A stretch of DNA of 64,000 nt from Perkinsus chesapeaki (Eukaryota; Perkinsozoa; Perkinsida; Perkinsidae), in assembly GCA_013115145.1 (NCBI GenBank), contig JAAPAO010000043.1, forward strand, positions 43,726 to 107,725, written 5' to 3'. Every line of letters begins with the position of its first letter. Within the stretch, counting starts at the first letter, position 1. The notes under the pieces were generated by a model. It was not told the origin of the DNA and made no database searches. It worked only from the letters and a program-made list of their open reading frames with translations. Below, one piece after another: positions 10,045 to 22,246 of this stretch. The translations under genes and the position numbers were made by a program.

Positions 10045-12209
10045 CTAGATTGATCTGCTATTAAAGCGAACGAAGACATCAGGAAGAATCCTTTTGTGAA
10101 CATATAATGTTCCTCTGTGATGCCACCAACCCAAACCGAATAAGAGTAAACCTTCCAATACGACCGAGAAGAAATGATTCCCCCAAGACTTACAGGATGT
10201 TCCCCACCACCACAGCTCCCACTGTAAAGGCAATCACGGTCCATTCTCCATTAACAAATGGAGCCCCCAGGATGAAACAGATGAACACTGATGGTGGCAG
10301 AAGGAGAATAGTACACCCCCAGAAGCCCATAGGGATCGTATAAGGCCGCCAGATACTCGGGTTCATATACCGCAGGTAGAGGAACGCCGAGAACTCGAGG
10401 AGCTCGGCCAGGCAATACCTGAGATCATTCGATTGGCTTCCAAAGCCGAAAGATCCGATTTCCGCGATCAGGCAACGAAATAAGGAGGCTTTCCGGAGCC
10501 GAGCTTTAACGGCTCCTCCACACAAGTGCTGCTAAGCATTCAGGTATACACCAAAATGGTTCCCATGACCCCCCCAAAACCGCTTACACACAGTTGAGCA
10601 GCTCCACTATGTCCAGGAAGTCCAAGGTGGTGAGACAGAGTATCACACAGAGCTGGAGGCATATCGCGAATGTAGGGGTCTCGTGCTTATTACGGTAAGC
10701 CAGCTTCTCAGGAAGCCACCCATGCTCGGCCATCGCCTAATAATAAATATTAACTTCGGATGCATTTTACAGAGTTACCTGAATCTGATACGAGTCCGAA
10801 GACATCTCCGCATGGTACTGGCCTATATTAGACACGACTGCCGCCAGGACCACCCACCCTCCCAGAAACCCTCCACCGACGTCATAGGCGACCTACGAGA
10901 TCACTAAACGGTCATACAGGTAGCTCACGCTTTACCTTGCCGAGGAAGCCGGCCTGCCAGGAATCGAAGGCTTTATCTCCCTCGAGGGCAAATGAACCAT
11001 CAACACCTGTGGCGATCCCTAAGGGCAATATATACCCGAGACAGGTGAGGCACAGTGCTAGCAACAATGCCTTAGGCATCGCCGACCGAGCGTTCTCAAC
11101 CTGGATGCAGACGTGATGGGTCGACGGATGATCGAGAGCTTACTTCTCCAGCCAGAGTCGATACCGAGTCCCAATAGTTTAAGTTCCAAAACAGCACATT
11201 GAGCCACTTGGTCCATTCCATATCGTGACGTCTAAGCAGCCAGTTGGAGGGGTCCACTTCAGGCACAGCCATAATGATGAAGACGATAAAGGGGGATAGA
11301 ACGAAACACATCATCACCACAGCCAACCACCCAACAACCTGAGGACCCCGATATCTCTCCATACCGTAATCCCCGTAATACCTTTAAGCCTCTGTAATTG
11401 ACATAGGTCAGACATAGTGTTAAAACCACAAGGACGACGTTATTGTACCTGTTCCACAATATTCCTCCCAATCCCAACCCGACCTTCTACTACAGTTTTT
11501 CGTTTAGTACAGGGAACGCTACAGCCAAATAGGTCATTAATAGGTGAGGGTAGATAGCATTATCAGTGGCCCCGGATAACCACGACCAAAAACCCTCCTG
11601 GAATCCCCAGTAGGGCCCGAAGGCTGCTGTCACCCACGAGACATATCTGGCACACTAAACTGCTCGACTGGGACAGAAGACAACTTACCCGCAGTTGCTC
11701 GGGAAGGTGCTGCTCATCTCAGCTGTGACAAGGGCCTCAGGTAGGCACCAAATGAAAGGAAAAATGAGGAACCCAAGCAGTGCCCAGAAGGGCCCACCTG
11801 CCGCTACCGCATCCTCAGTACCAAAGGGGCCACCTGAAGGGATATAACCCAGCCGTCTATTCCCAGTCAACAAGGTAAAGTAAGTGTAATGCACCGTTCG
11901 GAATGAAATTTGATTTCCGTGAAGAGGGATGGGATACTTACCCGAGACGGAGTAGAATATAATGGCCACAGCGCCCCAAAGGGTAAGAGGCTTCTTCCTC
12001 CCCTGCGGCTTAATCATATAGCTCACTGAGGGGGATGTAGGATGCACATTGAGCGGGCTTCGGATCTCCGATTCCTCTGCCAATATTGCCTGAGTCTCCG
12101 CAGCGTCACGTGACATGCTGCGGGCCCTCGGGCCTCCAGATAAGGCCCGATACGATTGCGAACGAGGCCCTTCTATGCCGGCGCCCGTGTGGTCTTCCGT
12201 ATAAACCAT
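10045..12209 (-). CDS. APC-superfamily amino acid/polyamine permease (LAT/PUT-like)
   Basis: Multi-exon transporter. A hydrophilic N-terminus ([20 protein letters not shown]) precedes [19 protein letters not shown]. Later exons give [77 protein letters not shown], then [20 protein letters not shown] followed by LAGEV. The [17 protein letters not shown] block is the hallmark of plant and protist PUT/LAT-type carriers (established family knowledge). Further segments follow: [49 protein letters not shown] and [20 protein letters not shown]. The last intron joins VVVGNIL to [17 protein letters not shown], stop at 10045. It should carry cationic or neutral amino acids or polyamines across a membrane; the substrate cannot be fixed. 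Confidence 0.9.
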
Positions 12210-12930
12210 TACCCTTTATGAGAATGTGTGATGATGTCGGGTGGTGATGCGGTTCCTGTGCTAGTGTGTTGGGTCAAAGAAACAATGACGCTCGCCAAAC
12301 CAAGGGAAAGAAGAGGGCCATGAAACTAACCACGCATCGACATAAGATACCTCTCTACCACAGAAGCAGATACTTTTAATTCACTATGCTACTCGCACCA
12401 TGCAATGTTCAATCAACCATGATATCGATCCTCCCGGTCACCACTGAAAAAGCCGAACGTCGAAAGGTGGACAAATTTAAACTAGAAGGCTGTCCACTTG
12501 TGGCACTAAGAGTTCAATGACAATCTCAATTCGGGACCATTGGCACCTACTGGTGCTCTGAATCCACATAATGCATTTTGATTTCTTGTGGAGAATTGAT
12601 CACGTTGAGAAGTAGCAAGAGTGCAAGATTTACTTCGGCTGGGTGCTACTGATTTCACCGGCCTGTCGAGGCAGCAATTTCCTTCGGACCTTCAGGCCAG
12701 GCAGATGGCATCATGTACATGTCTCCTTCTCACTTAAACTGACCTGGGCCTCGACTTTCCAAAACGGCCATGTGTGCCTCCGTCAGCTGAAGTTTGGTGC
12801 GTAGTTCAGCCAACACGGTTGGCCTAACCCCCGAGAAAATATTGGGGGATGATAGTGAAAATCCGACTACATTTCCACTATACGGGAACGCTCACGACAG
12901 AGAAATACCAAGCAACTTGGTACTAGCAGC
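12210..12930. other. Intergenic, mostly without recognisable genes
   Basis: About 720 bases upstream of the permease. The only coding-like patch is on the minus strand near 12770-12850 (PTVLAELRTKLQLTEAHMAV), ending at a possible donor. With no flanking exons found it stays unassigned. Confidence 0.4.
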
Positions 12931-14630
12931 ATGGGTATAGCTGTTTCAAAAACTGGACCATGTCCACCAGCGTGGCAGCGTTCGGCGATTGTGTTCATGG
13001 ACCCCTACATTCTCGAAATTGACAGACACCTTCTAAAGCTCCAATCCATCCAGAGTCGGGCACTCCGACTCGGGCGAACCGAAGAGGTAAACCTTGAGTG
13101 GGCGCGATCTAGCTTTCATAGCTAGCATGGGTAGCTCTGAGCCTTCATTCTTCCGTCCGGACGGAACGCACATCCATCATGAACATTCCTGGAAGAATAA
13201 TGCCCGCGCTGTTCGTCATTATGCGGTCGGTGTTTTCGCACCATGCTGGAAATTCGGCTGAAAAGAAATCGGCATCGATACCGACAGAAGCGAGAATTAT
13301 TTCCTGCCAGACCTCGCAATGGGACCAACCCCAATCCGGAGCAAAACCGTGCGAGCCACCAATCAAGCGGTAGCGACACATTAACAACCGACGAAACTTC
13401 ATTGTGCTAGGAAATCCCCCGCGAGTCACCAGTGTGATGATGAATGTGCCGCGGAAGTATGGCGTCCGGTAGTGGCAGAGCTGCGCAGTTGAGTTCATTG
13501 CCTGGGCGCCTATCACATCCTTCACTGGGGCTCCAAATTTAGGAGAACTCAAGGCTCGTGATAAGCATCGCGCTGCTATAGAAGCCGATAACCGAAGACT
13601 GCTGCTGGATCTGACTACCATCACTGAAGCCTACGATCAGCTCCAGCATGCCGTAGGCCTCTCCTTTGCTGCGAGAAGAGACAGTTCGCAGGTCAGGAGG
13701 ACTACGCAGGCAGCGGACACGTCGATAGCGATATGGCGGAGGAGAGCCGAACAGGCGGAAAAGAATTTAGAGAAATGCGAACACGAAAAGTTACGATTTG
13801 ACGATAAGGTGGACCGCCGCGCACTTCGCTGATGCATAAATAAGTACGCCTTCCCAACCAAGATACGCAGCCTGCAACAGCGCTCAGCGGTTAGAGAGAT
13901 GAGCTTGAGTGTAAAGGACACATGTTCAATGGGGAATGCTGATAAGCTGCGCCGCAAGGTCAGATACTCTGTAACGGACATGCAAAGATCGGACAATGCG
14001 TTCCTTATTGTTGGTGATGGTCTGTCGCGGTTGGTGTGAACCGGGCCTCAGTATTCTACCGAACAGCATGAGCGGTGCTCGATCATCTGGGGCCGCCTCC
14101 CTCCGTGAAGGACATCTGACACAATGCTTGAGATGGCCTGTGATTTCCCGGCCATGATAGACCGGCCGTAATCATGGCCAGTGGCCATGGCCATGGCCAC
14201 AGTTCTCTTGACCTGAGTCTATGGTTCATGTGCAAGTTGCACAGTGCAACACACGGCACTCCCAGGTAAGAGAGCTAGAGGAAGAGAACGAGGCGCTACA
14301 TGAGCAGAAGGAGGCCTTGGAAGGAACATACCGCCGAGCTTCAGCCTCCATTAAAAAGTAAACCCCAGTGGAAATGTAGGTAGCGTATTTTGTAGGTTGG
14401 AAGCGCAGCGGAGGAAGGATGCTACAGAACTGGAGAGATTGCGAAATGAGAACCTTACTATGCGAGAGAGTTTAGTACTGAAACGTTGTGAAGATGATAT
14501 CAGAAGTCAGCATGGGTGAGAAATGCGAGCCGCGGTAACGACCAGAACTGAGGAGATCGCTCAGAAAGAAAGGGGATGCAAATATGACTGGTGGAGTGCA
14601 AGGAAGGATGATTCCCTGGCCGATGTTTAA
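12931..14630 (+). CDS. Coiled-coil protein, multi-exon
   Basis: A second coiled-coil gene, on the opposite strand from the one at 8-9.5 kb. Coding-like blocks in order: EIDRHLLKLQSIQSRALRLG; MGSSEPSFFRPDGTHIHHEH; RNRHRYRQKRELFPARPRNG; DDECAAEVWRPVVAELR; KARDKHRAAIEADNRRLLLD to AEQAEKNLEKCEHEKLRFDD; IRSLQQRSAVREM; RELEEENEALHEQKEALEGT; LEAQRRKDATELERLRNENL; and a final exon CKYDWWSARKDDSLADV with stop TAA at 14628-14630. The blocks lie in different frames and need about eight short introns, so exon edges are approximate and the start uncertain. Heptad-rich helices indicate a structural role; no family is identified. Confidence 0.55.
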
Positions 14631-14979
14631 TGGGCACGACGAGTCTGACTGATATCTTTGACTCCTATTTCCAGTTTAACAATCGTTGTGTTGTGTCCCA
14701 GCCGAGTAAACTCAGGAGCCTGATAGACTACCGATGGCAATTACCGATTAATCTGCAAGACAATACACACAATCTGATACAACGTACCGAAGGCTCATAG
14801 ATTGCACATCAAATCTTTCACACACGACGCATTCGCGATAAGCCGGAGTAGAGTCTCGTGGCCTCTTCATCATCAGTGACCTCGCAAGTATTCTCAACTC
14901 ATTACTGTCGCTCAGTGAAGGAACTTGGAAAGCTTCGCTAGTACAGTGAGAGCCTAACAGCCCCAGATTATATGAAGAG

Positions 14980-15950
14980 TCGTGATGCATAGCTCAGTAT
15001 TATCGAGTCAATATGCGCCTGCCGTTGGGCGATGCTGGACTTCAGACAACATCAGGGGTGTTCGCATGTCAGGAAATGTCCAGCGAGACATGAATCCTGG
15101 CTACAAACGGAGCCGAAAGATTAGCCGCGAACCACGATATTCCGAAAGTCTGTCCTCTAAGCGCTCCGCTCCGCACATCTTATGTAGCACAAGTCCATTT
15201 GCGCCAACTGACACACAACACATTGGATGACTATCTATGTGTTCGCCTCCATATATTGGCTAGAGGAGCAGGTCGGAGGAAATTGGCCGAAAAAGAAAAA
15301 CTAAATGGTATTCTTCCACCCCAAGCGTTGGAAAAGGTCACAGTTCATGGAGCTCAACACAGAACACAGACCCCAGCGGTAAAACCATGGAGCAGGAATC
15401 TACTCGGGTTCATACTAACTGCAACGAAAAGAACAGACATAGAAAGCTTTCGGTGCTCAAGATAGTAGCAACGCTAAAGTAGCGTTACAGACCTGCAAGA
15501 TACAGTTTTTGGCGATTTACGGAAATTAGGTGAATCAGACATCTGTTGATAGTATGGTCGCGGTTGGTTCCAGTGAAGCAGTGCTAGAAGAGGGAGCGCA
15601 GCGCAAAAATTGATGAGAACTCGGGATCTGAAGGTCGCAGGTCAAAGCTGGCGAGTGACTCGTGGCTTTGTGAAAATATAAACAGTGATTATTATACACG
15701 CCTGCCAATGTCGTGAATGTGATTTTATCTTCGATCATGAGGCACTCATCGGTACGCAAGCGCGAATTCAAGTCGAGATCAGGCGCCTGTGGGGGCGGGT
15801 TTTGGCTTCCGAAAGAGCAAGTCTCGGTTAGCCCCAGACGAAGACCGACGCGGAGTCATTGGCGAGTCTCGCGAACCGTCCGAGACTGGATACATCGGTC
15901 CCCGCGATCTCGAATCGTTCCACATACTGAAAGAAAAGGTGTAGACAGAA
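14980..15950 (+). CDS. Possible multi-exon hypothetical gene, poorly defined
   Basis: Several plus-strand blocks look coding but are not from a known family: RDMNPGYKRSRKISREPRYS near 15090, KLAEKEKLNGILPPQALEKV near 15280, DSMVAVGSSEAVLEEGAQRK near 15550, and a longer one (FGFRKSKSRLAPDEDRRGV, GYIGPRDLESFHILKEK) ending at a GTGTAG donor near 15935. They are basic and charged. I cannot prove they belong to one gene, nor fix a start or stop. Confidence 0.3.
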
Positions 15951-16550
15951 CCGGCCTCGTGTTCATGGCTCTGTCGCGATTCAAGTGTGTTTTGCGCGGA
16001 GAACGACTCGGAGGTCCGATTTCTGTGGCCTTGCCTATATACATACACCCTTGCCATCTTGCCAGCTCTTTGCCGCTTCTGAGACGAAACAATGCTCATT
16101 ACTCTCCTACTTGGCTTCCTTCACTGGTCAGAAGCCGTCCACAATTTCACGGATTTCCTTGGCATGTGAGGAGGGATATACTGCGGACATCATCGCGGCC
16201 GTCTTTCTCCAAAAACAACTTGACTTCCATCATATCTTTTGTGTTGCTCAGGCATGCCCCCCTAGAGGACTCTAGCCTCTTGCAGTTGGGCCGCTGGCAA
16301 CGACTGTCTTTTATACAACCGATAGATCACTCAAAAGGTAAATTCGAGCGGGATTATACTGCACACACACCCGGTGTGTCACACCGGGCAAATACCTAAT
16401 GTTATAGCCTGAGCACTGTTGAGTATGGAATATAATACATCGGTCACATGCCTTGGCAGCGTTAATGTAGGTGCCCAGATTCTTGTCTATCACCTAGGAC
16501 TTTCACCAGCAAGTGTGTAACACACCGTGTCCTGGCCGAATAAGACATCA
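15951..16550. other. No gene recognised
   Basis: About 600 bases with short random-looking frames only. A short inverted repeat, ACACCCGGTGTGTCACACCG, occurs near 16366-16385 and may be incidental. Confidence 0.4.
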
Positions 16551-16555
16551 CAGCC

Positions 16556-18648
16556 ATTCAAGGAATGCTTCCAATTTACAGGTCCGGAAGCTGGCGCCTT
16601 TTCTCAGCAGTATATGAAAGACTATGATTCTTTCAATCCGAGAAAGCCAGTAAGCCTCGCTGTATTCGCCATCTTGTGAATTGTACTTAGCTACATCTTC
16701 TTGTGTGACCGTCCTGCTTCCAATAGACTTCTCGCAATAATGACATGCGGAATTCTAGAATCTTATCAGGTGTTCTTCCTGGCCATAAGCACTGTGAGTC
16801 TCCCACAGGCATCCGTGCTTGAAATGGAAGGGGCGGCCCGGAGAGCTAGAGCGGCCATGTTCGTACTGGAAAGAAGGCGAGGACAACTCGAATGCATATC
16901 TTGCTTTTCGGAAATCTGAAACCTAGGTACGTTGGTACTAGCTTCCCCACACAAGAATGTTCTACCGAAACGCTCAAGAGGTTGTTTTCGATGGAGCAGA
17001 TTGTCGCTGATGTCGCAGCCTTCGGGAAAGATTTACAGGCTAAGGTGCCTGGAGTGAAGATAGTCCTCTTTGGATGCAGCACGGCCGGGGTACGAATCTC
17101 GCCCCACTCGGTCAAAGCTAAGTCGAACATTTCAGCTCATCGCCGCTCTGGCCCGACAGAAACACCGGGACATCTTCATTGGAGCTGTCACGTCCTCAAC
17201 TGCATTTAAGTTTAAGCTGGCAAACGATGTGTCAGTCAGCCGGGGAGTTCGAGTAGATAGGAATCGGTTACATGTCCGAGTACCTATATAGAGTACATTT
17301 AAAGCTTCATTCAGCCTGTGCAAAGCTCATACAGTTATGACGTCTTGAAGATCGCAATCTATTGAGCTATGTACTGCATGCGTTTCATGACTGAGTCTTC
17401 TTAGGTATTACCCCGTCTTATCCCAAGACTTATCTAACCCAAGTCTGGGAGGTAGTCCACAATGTCTGGCTACGGTGAGTTATAAGATCCTTGGCCGTTA
17501 GGCAGTTTTAGTCTCTTGTAGCTTACCAACGCACACATGGATTTTGCCAACTCCATGGGCACAGCTGGAGGGCGCCGAGAGGTTGAGAAAAAACTTAAAA
17601 TCTGTGATGGACTCCTCGAGGATGTGAACGATCAGATATACACGTAACTAGTAATGCTGCTCCGGTTTCTAACATCATCGACCTTGTCAGCACCACTGAG
17701 GGCAATTTACTGGGGACGAATCTACAGTATAATGATCCTACCTGTATAAAGGATTATTGCAACATAAGGAAGATCTGTGATAGACTTACAAAAGGAAGGT
17801 AAGGTCAAACAACAGTCTCCGATCTCGCCCTTCTTATTCAGTGACGCTGCGCTCGACAAGCTGGCTGACATCTACAATACAAATCAACCCACTGAGCCCG
17901 GATCTTGTCGGAAACGAACGGCAAGAGGATTGATTGATTTGTAATCTACTAGGCTAGTGAACATACAGTTCAAACTTTAATATGTGACTGAAGGGAAGCT
18001 GGATGCTTGCAGATTAAAGAATAGAATGGTGGAGAGCCCACGGAGGCTATCTGCCTTCTACATATGCAACACTCGCGGGCTTCTTGCGGAGTGCAGCAGA
18101 GGAAGCTGTCCTTTCTATACAAATAAAAGCTGGATTGATTTCTGGCTCATGGTGTGTGAGGAAGGCTTCGGGCTGTCCAGGGATGAGGTATGTCGTCGTG
18201 TACGATAGATTACGTGATTTTAAGGTGGCCAGATGCTTAAGAACATCGGAGGCTTTCAGCAGTACGTTGAGGAAAGCTTGAACAAAGCTACAAATATATT
18301 ATCCATTAATGGTGATGCAGATCCTTGGTATCCCTCTTCGATCACTAAAGCGAGAGCGGGCCTCGAAGTTATGTGGGTGAGATATCAGAAATGCTTGAAT
18401 ATGTTAGCCAACTCCAATGCCTCCGGCAGGTGAAAGGCGCGTCACATTGCTACTGGTGTGCTCACTCCGACAAGTAAGTACTGGGAGTTGCTTCTCTATT
18501 GAAACTTCTCCTTAGCGGTCAAGGTTCTGTAATTCTATCACCGGAAATACCTGGAGTTCCTCATTTGCTTACCGTAAAGTTATCCGGTTGTTTAATCAGG
18601 GACGTCGTAGCCGGCATTCTCGAAGTTGTGAATAAGTGGCTTGCCTAG
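16556..18648 (+). CDS. Serine carboxypeptidase, peptidase family S28 (prolyl carboxypeptidase-like)
   Basis: Recognised from the S28 domain order. N-terminal block FKECFQFTGPEAGAFSQQYM; then MFVLERRYVGTSFPTQ, the counterpart of EHRxYGxS, formed by a 50-nt GC-AG intron (16877-16926); MEQIVADVAAFGKDLQ; the nucleophile elbow GCSTAG (Ser codon 17078-17080; family norm GGSYGG); IAALARQKHRDIFIGAVTSS; ICNTRGLLAECSRGSCPFYT and CEEGFGLSRDEV; the acid region SINGDADPWYPSS; and the His block VKGASHCYWCAH. The last exon reads GQGSVILSPEIPGVPHLLTV and ends NKWLA, stop 18646-18648. It would remove residues after proline in a lysosomal or secreted compartment. A signal peptide was not located because the 5' end is unclear; several introns are only approximate. 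Confidence 0.8.
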
Positions 18649-19422
18649 CGAAGCTTTGCATCTCGTGGTCGCAGTCGGTGACGATTAATACCCAGTCGGT
18701 TGCACCGTATCAAGGTGCTCACTTAGCGTCCTTGAGCATCGTGTGCTTATTGTTAACCACTGCCGCTAGTATGAAAGACTCGGCTCTGTTCTACCGTTGT
18801 GGGCCCTGTTTTACGAACCCACTCTCAGCTCGTCAGACATTTAACGTCATTCCGTAGTCAACTGTTACTTGTAGAACAGCTGAGAAGCTTAGTAACCTTA
18901 TCAAACTCAATGTTTGGCGTTTAGAACTAGTGGAGCTCGAAGCTCGGAATGGATACCGCGAGCCAGAGCCTTCGAATCTAGCAAGCTCAATCGAGATGCT
19001 ACCGTCACGTTGCGTGCCTGGATACCGGATGTTGTACAACGCGGTAGAACATTCAACGTCTTAACGTAGGCGAGACAGTAGCACATACGTCTTAGTGCAC
19101 GTAGTTTTTCACGTTCCCAATGTGTGTGCACACTGTACGACTAGTAGCCCAAAACAATAGCCCCAGGAGAGGAAAAACTTCGGGCTAAGTTCATTCACGT
19201 TCAATGCCCTCATTCAAATCAGATGTGGTCGTCATTGAAGTCGCCAACCTCTTTTGTCTTCCTTAACCACCCACACTCACCCGGGAGATTCTGGGCGCTA
19301 TTTGGGAGCGTCGGGTTGATGAGACATGACACGGGTGATGACACCATCTGCGCACGCCTCCGTGACATCTTCGAACCAGAAGGAAACGCGTTGCTAAGGT
19401 TTCCGAGACACTTGCAATTATA
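18649..19422. other. No gene recognised
   Basis: About 770 bases with short open frames on both strands (for example around 19219-19434) but no domain or convincing codon signal. It may carry the promoter of the secreted protein gene starting at 19423. Confidence 0.4.
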
Positions 19423-19857
19423 ATGGCTACCCAAACTAATGTGAGTCTATGGTGCTCAGCCTTGCCGTTGATGCTTATTCTGCTGACTGAGGTGTGCCCT
19501 GTGAATTCTAGTTCGTTACTATCGAGTCGCCGTACCCTTGGTGTTGGGACTTATGTGACGGTTTTGGGCGATAGATCCTACAAGGTGGAAATAACAAAGG
19601 GAAATTACGACGAGGTGCTTGCCAACATGACTTTCACGGCACACGGCGAATCTCGGACCTGTAGGCAATGCAGGTGTCGTGGGTTCGTAAGAGTCTATAA
19701 GTGTAAAGAATGTGAAGGCTCATCTACTTGTCTTTCATCACTGAGGAAGCATGGTAAACTGGATGGGATTTTCCCACTCCAAATCGGAGAAGGTGAAGAC
19801 GGTCAGTTTTATATCATAGTTGGCGGCTTTATCCTACCGTTGTCTACGATTGCATGA
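19423..19857 (+). CDS. Small secreted cysteine-rich protein, lineage-specific
   Basis: A 144-residue single-exon product with a clear signal peptide (LWCSALPLMLILLTEVCPVN, residues 9-28). The mature part has TYVTVLGDRSYKVEITKGNY, one N-glycosylation sequon (NMTF), and a dense cysteine cluster CRQCRCRGF...CKECEGSSTC, suggesting a disulfide-stapled or zinc-binding loop. I do not recognise the family. The layout (signal peptide, GxY beta-rich start, sequon-containing NMTFTA stretch) loosely resembles the secreted protein at 58075 (NITAEGSG), which may mean a common family, but this is only visual. Confidence 0.6.
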   Translation: MATQTNVSLWCSALPLMLILLTEVCPVNSSSLLSSRRTLGVGTYVTVLGDRSYKVEITKGNYDEVLANMTFTAHGESRTCRQCRCRGFVRVYKCKECEGSSTCLSSLRKHGKLDGIFPLQIGEGEDGQFYIIVGGFILPLSTIA

Positions 19858-20435
19858 AATGAACTGGCCTTCAGCGGGGCTATTCAATTGGTCACGTTCG
19901 GAGAGTCCTTCGAGACTAGTTGCCTAGTAGACTCATAGTGACAAGCAGCAATGGGATGTTGCCCTTGACTACTAGTTGGGCTTCATCTCACTGATGTTGC
20001 AAGACACATAGATTTCATACATCTTATTTTTCCCTATTACTCGTCCCAGCGAGACTGAGTTGTGTTGTTAAGAAGTAACCGATGATAAATCGATACTTGG
20101 TACGGCTACGACAGTGACAAGTCGCTTTGTCCCCATATACACCGGGTGGATAAACGTTGGACCAACGCCGAAGACGTGTTTATGATGGGTTCATTCACAT
20201 AGAGTGGAGCCATTGATAATCAGTAGTTTATACGCGAACTCCAGCAACAAACTGTATGACTACTGATGGACCTCAGTATGCTGCTAGCGACATCCATCAA
20301 GAACGGAACACAACCTCACATGACTGCTCATTAATCTGGCATGTAATGATCATGTTACGTAATATCGTATAATAGCCGTTATAAGTAATCTTACGTAATA
20401 AAGTGTAGGGGAACGATGGATAAGCGTTATATTTG
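19858..20435. other. No gene recognised
   Basis: About 580 bases of AT-leaning sequence between a plus-strand and a minus-strand gene, both ending here. Near 20350-20400 TTACGTAATA occurs twice (GTTACGTAATATCG and CTTACGTAATAAAG), perhaps part of the 3' ends. Confidence 0.4.
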
Positions 20436-21695
20436 TCACATAGAAGTGCTTGGATCAAACACTAGATCACTTGATGGGTGGGCAATAGGATAATAGAAAG
20501 GATCATTACCGCAACACCGCTGACGAGTGTAAGTTTCGTCCCAGCAACCGCTGGTTTTCGACTGATCGGCAGTGCAACAATTCTCCTTCAGCTCTTCAGC
20601 GCCGCGATCCCAGCACCAAAGCCTCTCCCATGGACATTCTTCAGGGATAGGCTCGACGACTTGTAATTCGGTTGTTCCCAGTCTAGCAAACATATCAAAG
20701 AGAATGCCGGTGACGGACTTCTCCCACGGTGGAACGTCAAGCAAGCCGCATGTGACTCGCCGAATAAGCTGCGCCCGTCCAAGGGCCTCTGCATCTGCTG
20801 CCTGGGTAGCGTCATAAAGAAGGTATCCAAATGATAAAAGGTAGTTAGCAAGCTCAACAACTGTTGTGTTAGAGTACCAAAGAGCAATTGAATTGAGCTC
20901 GAAGAAGATGCCATCTATTCTCCGCTCAGACAGCAAGCGCCGAGCGCCTTGTAGAGCCCTGAGCTCAAACCCTTCGACGTCGATCTTCAGCAATGTGATT
21001 CGCTTGCCTTCTGGTATAAGATTGTCTAGTGTAGTTGTCAGAGATTGATACGAAACGAATACGTCCTTTGTGGGGTCGGCTAGGTCCCAGGTGCGCTGTT
21101 GCACGTAACCACCATGAAGGTGCCCCGCAGCCATGTGACTGATGGCGAATTGACCATGGCGCGTGGACACCTCGTTGTCTACTCCGGCATGATGGAGCTG
21201 TATGCGTTCTCGGAGCTCAGGATTCATCGCGAAGGACTGCTCGAAGTAGAATCCAGCTGCAGGGTTTGGCTCAACAGCGATAACCTGATCAATGGACAGT
21301 ATTCACCAAAACAGTTGCTCGTTGCTCACTTCATCAGGCAGGCCGGACAGGCCAAGATGTAGAGAGCATGCGCCTATATGAGCGCCGGCATCGACGAAAA
21401 TTCCACCGATAGCGAGGTGCGCACGCCACCAATGCACGAGATCTTCGCACTGAGGCCACATACCGAGTCTCCTTATGGTGCGACCAATAATGTCAGAATC
21501 CTCCGGAGGAAGGCAGACGTTAATTGGAACATTGGAGTTGTTCAAATTGAAGGACAGGAGCTTGGTATCGCAGCGCAGATCGAGACCGGCACCGCCGCCG
21601 GCTGTCTCTGAGGTCACATCGCATGTAGTACTTTTCGCCAGCAGCAGCAGTAACTGGATTCGATGCACGAGCTGCGCCATGGACCAGGTTGACAC
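20436..21695 (-). CDS. FkbM-family methyltransferase, secreted or membrane, with C-terminal paired-CC module
   Basis: SAM-dependent methyltransferase of the FkbM type. An N-terminal hydrophobic segment (LVHRIQLLLLLAKSTTC) suggests ER entry. The SAM-binding loop is IFVDAGAHIGACSLHLGL; after a 45-nt intron (21285-21329, GTGAGC...CAG) comes VIAVEPNPAAGFYFEQSF (acidic strand-2 motif), then LLKIDVEGFELRALQGARRL and IDGIFFELNS, all typical of FkbM. After the domain, residues near the C-terminus form C-x11-CC-x9-C-x9-CC (20511-20615), a near match to the module in the glycosyltransferase at 4.7 kb. It probably O-methylates glycans or another secreted substrate. The stop is at 20436. Confidence 0.85.
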
Positions 21696-22246
21696 AATGC
21701 TATTGTTGCAGTTTAGAGATCAACATAGCGCGGCCGCCGAGTCGCTGTATATCATCGAGATGCCTCACCAATACGAACCAAGACGTACGTGTTACGCGTC
21801 CTTGAAGCATGTGGGGTTTGGACAACTCAACATAAAGTGGTTCTTTGCAATTTAATGCCTACCTTCTTACGCGACGTGGTATATTCGTTGTCCATCTCCG
21901 AACTGACTTCAACGCGACACATACCAAATAAGGCATAACTACACACACTATGGCGATACGATAAAATAGAAGAATCCGGCATGCGGACAAGAAGTAGGAA
22001 TTATACACCAAGTACTGCAGCAGCGATGCAGCCACATGGCGGCAGCGGTCGCCAATAATGGAGTCAATATGGTGCTGTCGCATGCTTCGGCGAGGAATCA
22101 TTCCCTTCGCCTTTCTTAATTTGTACTTTAATACGTTTACCAACAGGCGTCACGTATCCGTCCATGGTCGAGACCTGAAAAACTGGTAATGAACACTTCA
22201 CCGCTTCAAACGACTCTTCGGACTATTAACGAACACTGCGGCAGTC
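21696..22246. other. No gene recognised
   Basis: About 550 bases between the FkbM start and the CELF-like stop. A minus-strand frame at 21859-22143 has hydrophobic runs but no recognised domain or expected exon borders; I do not call it. Confidence 0.4.

Noticed and set aside
12770-12855. Minus-strand coiled-coil exon (PTVLAELRTKLQLTEAHMAV)
   Set aside because: Coding-like for 27 codons only, with no adjoining exons found on either side.
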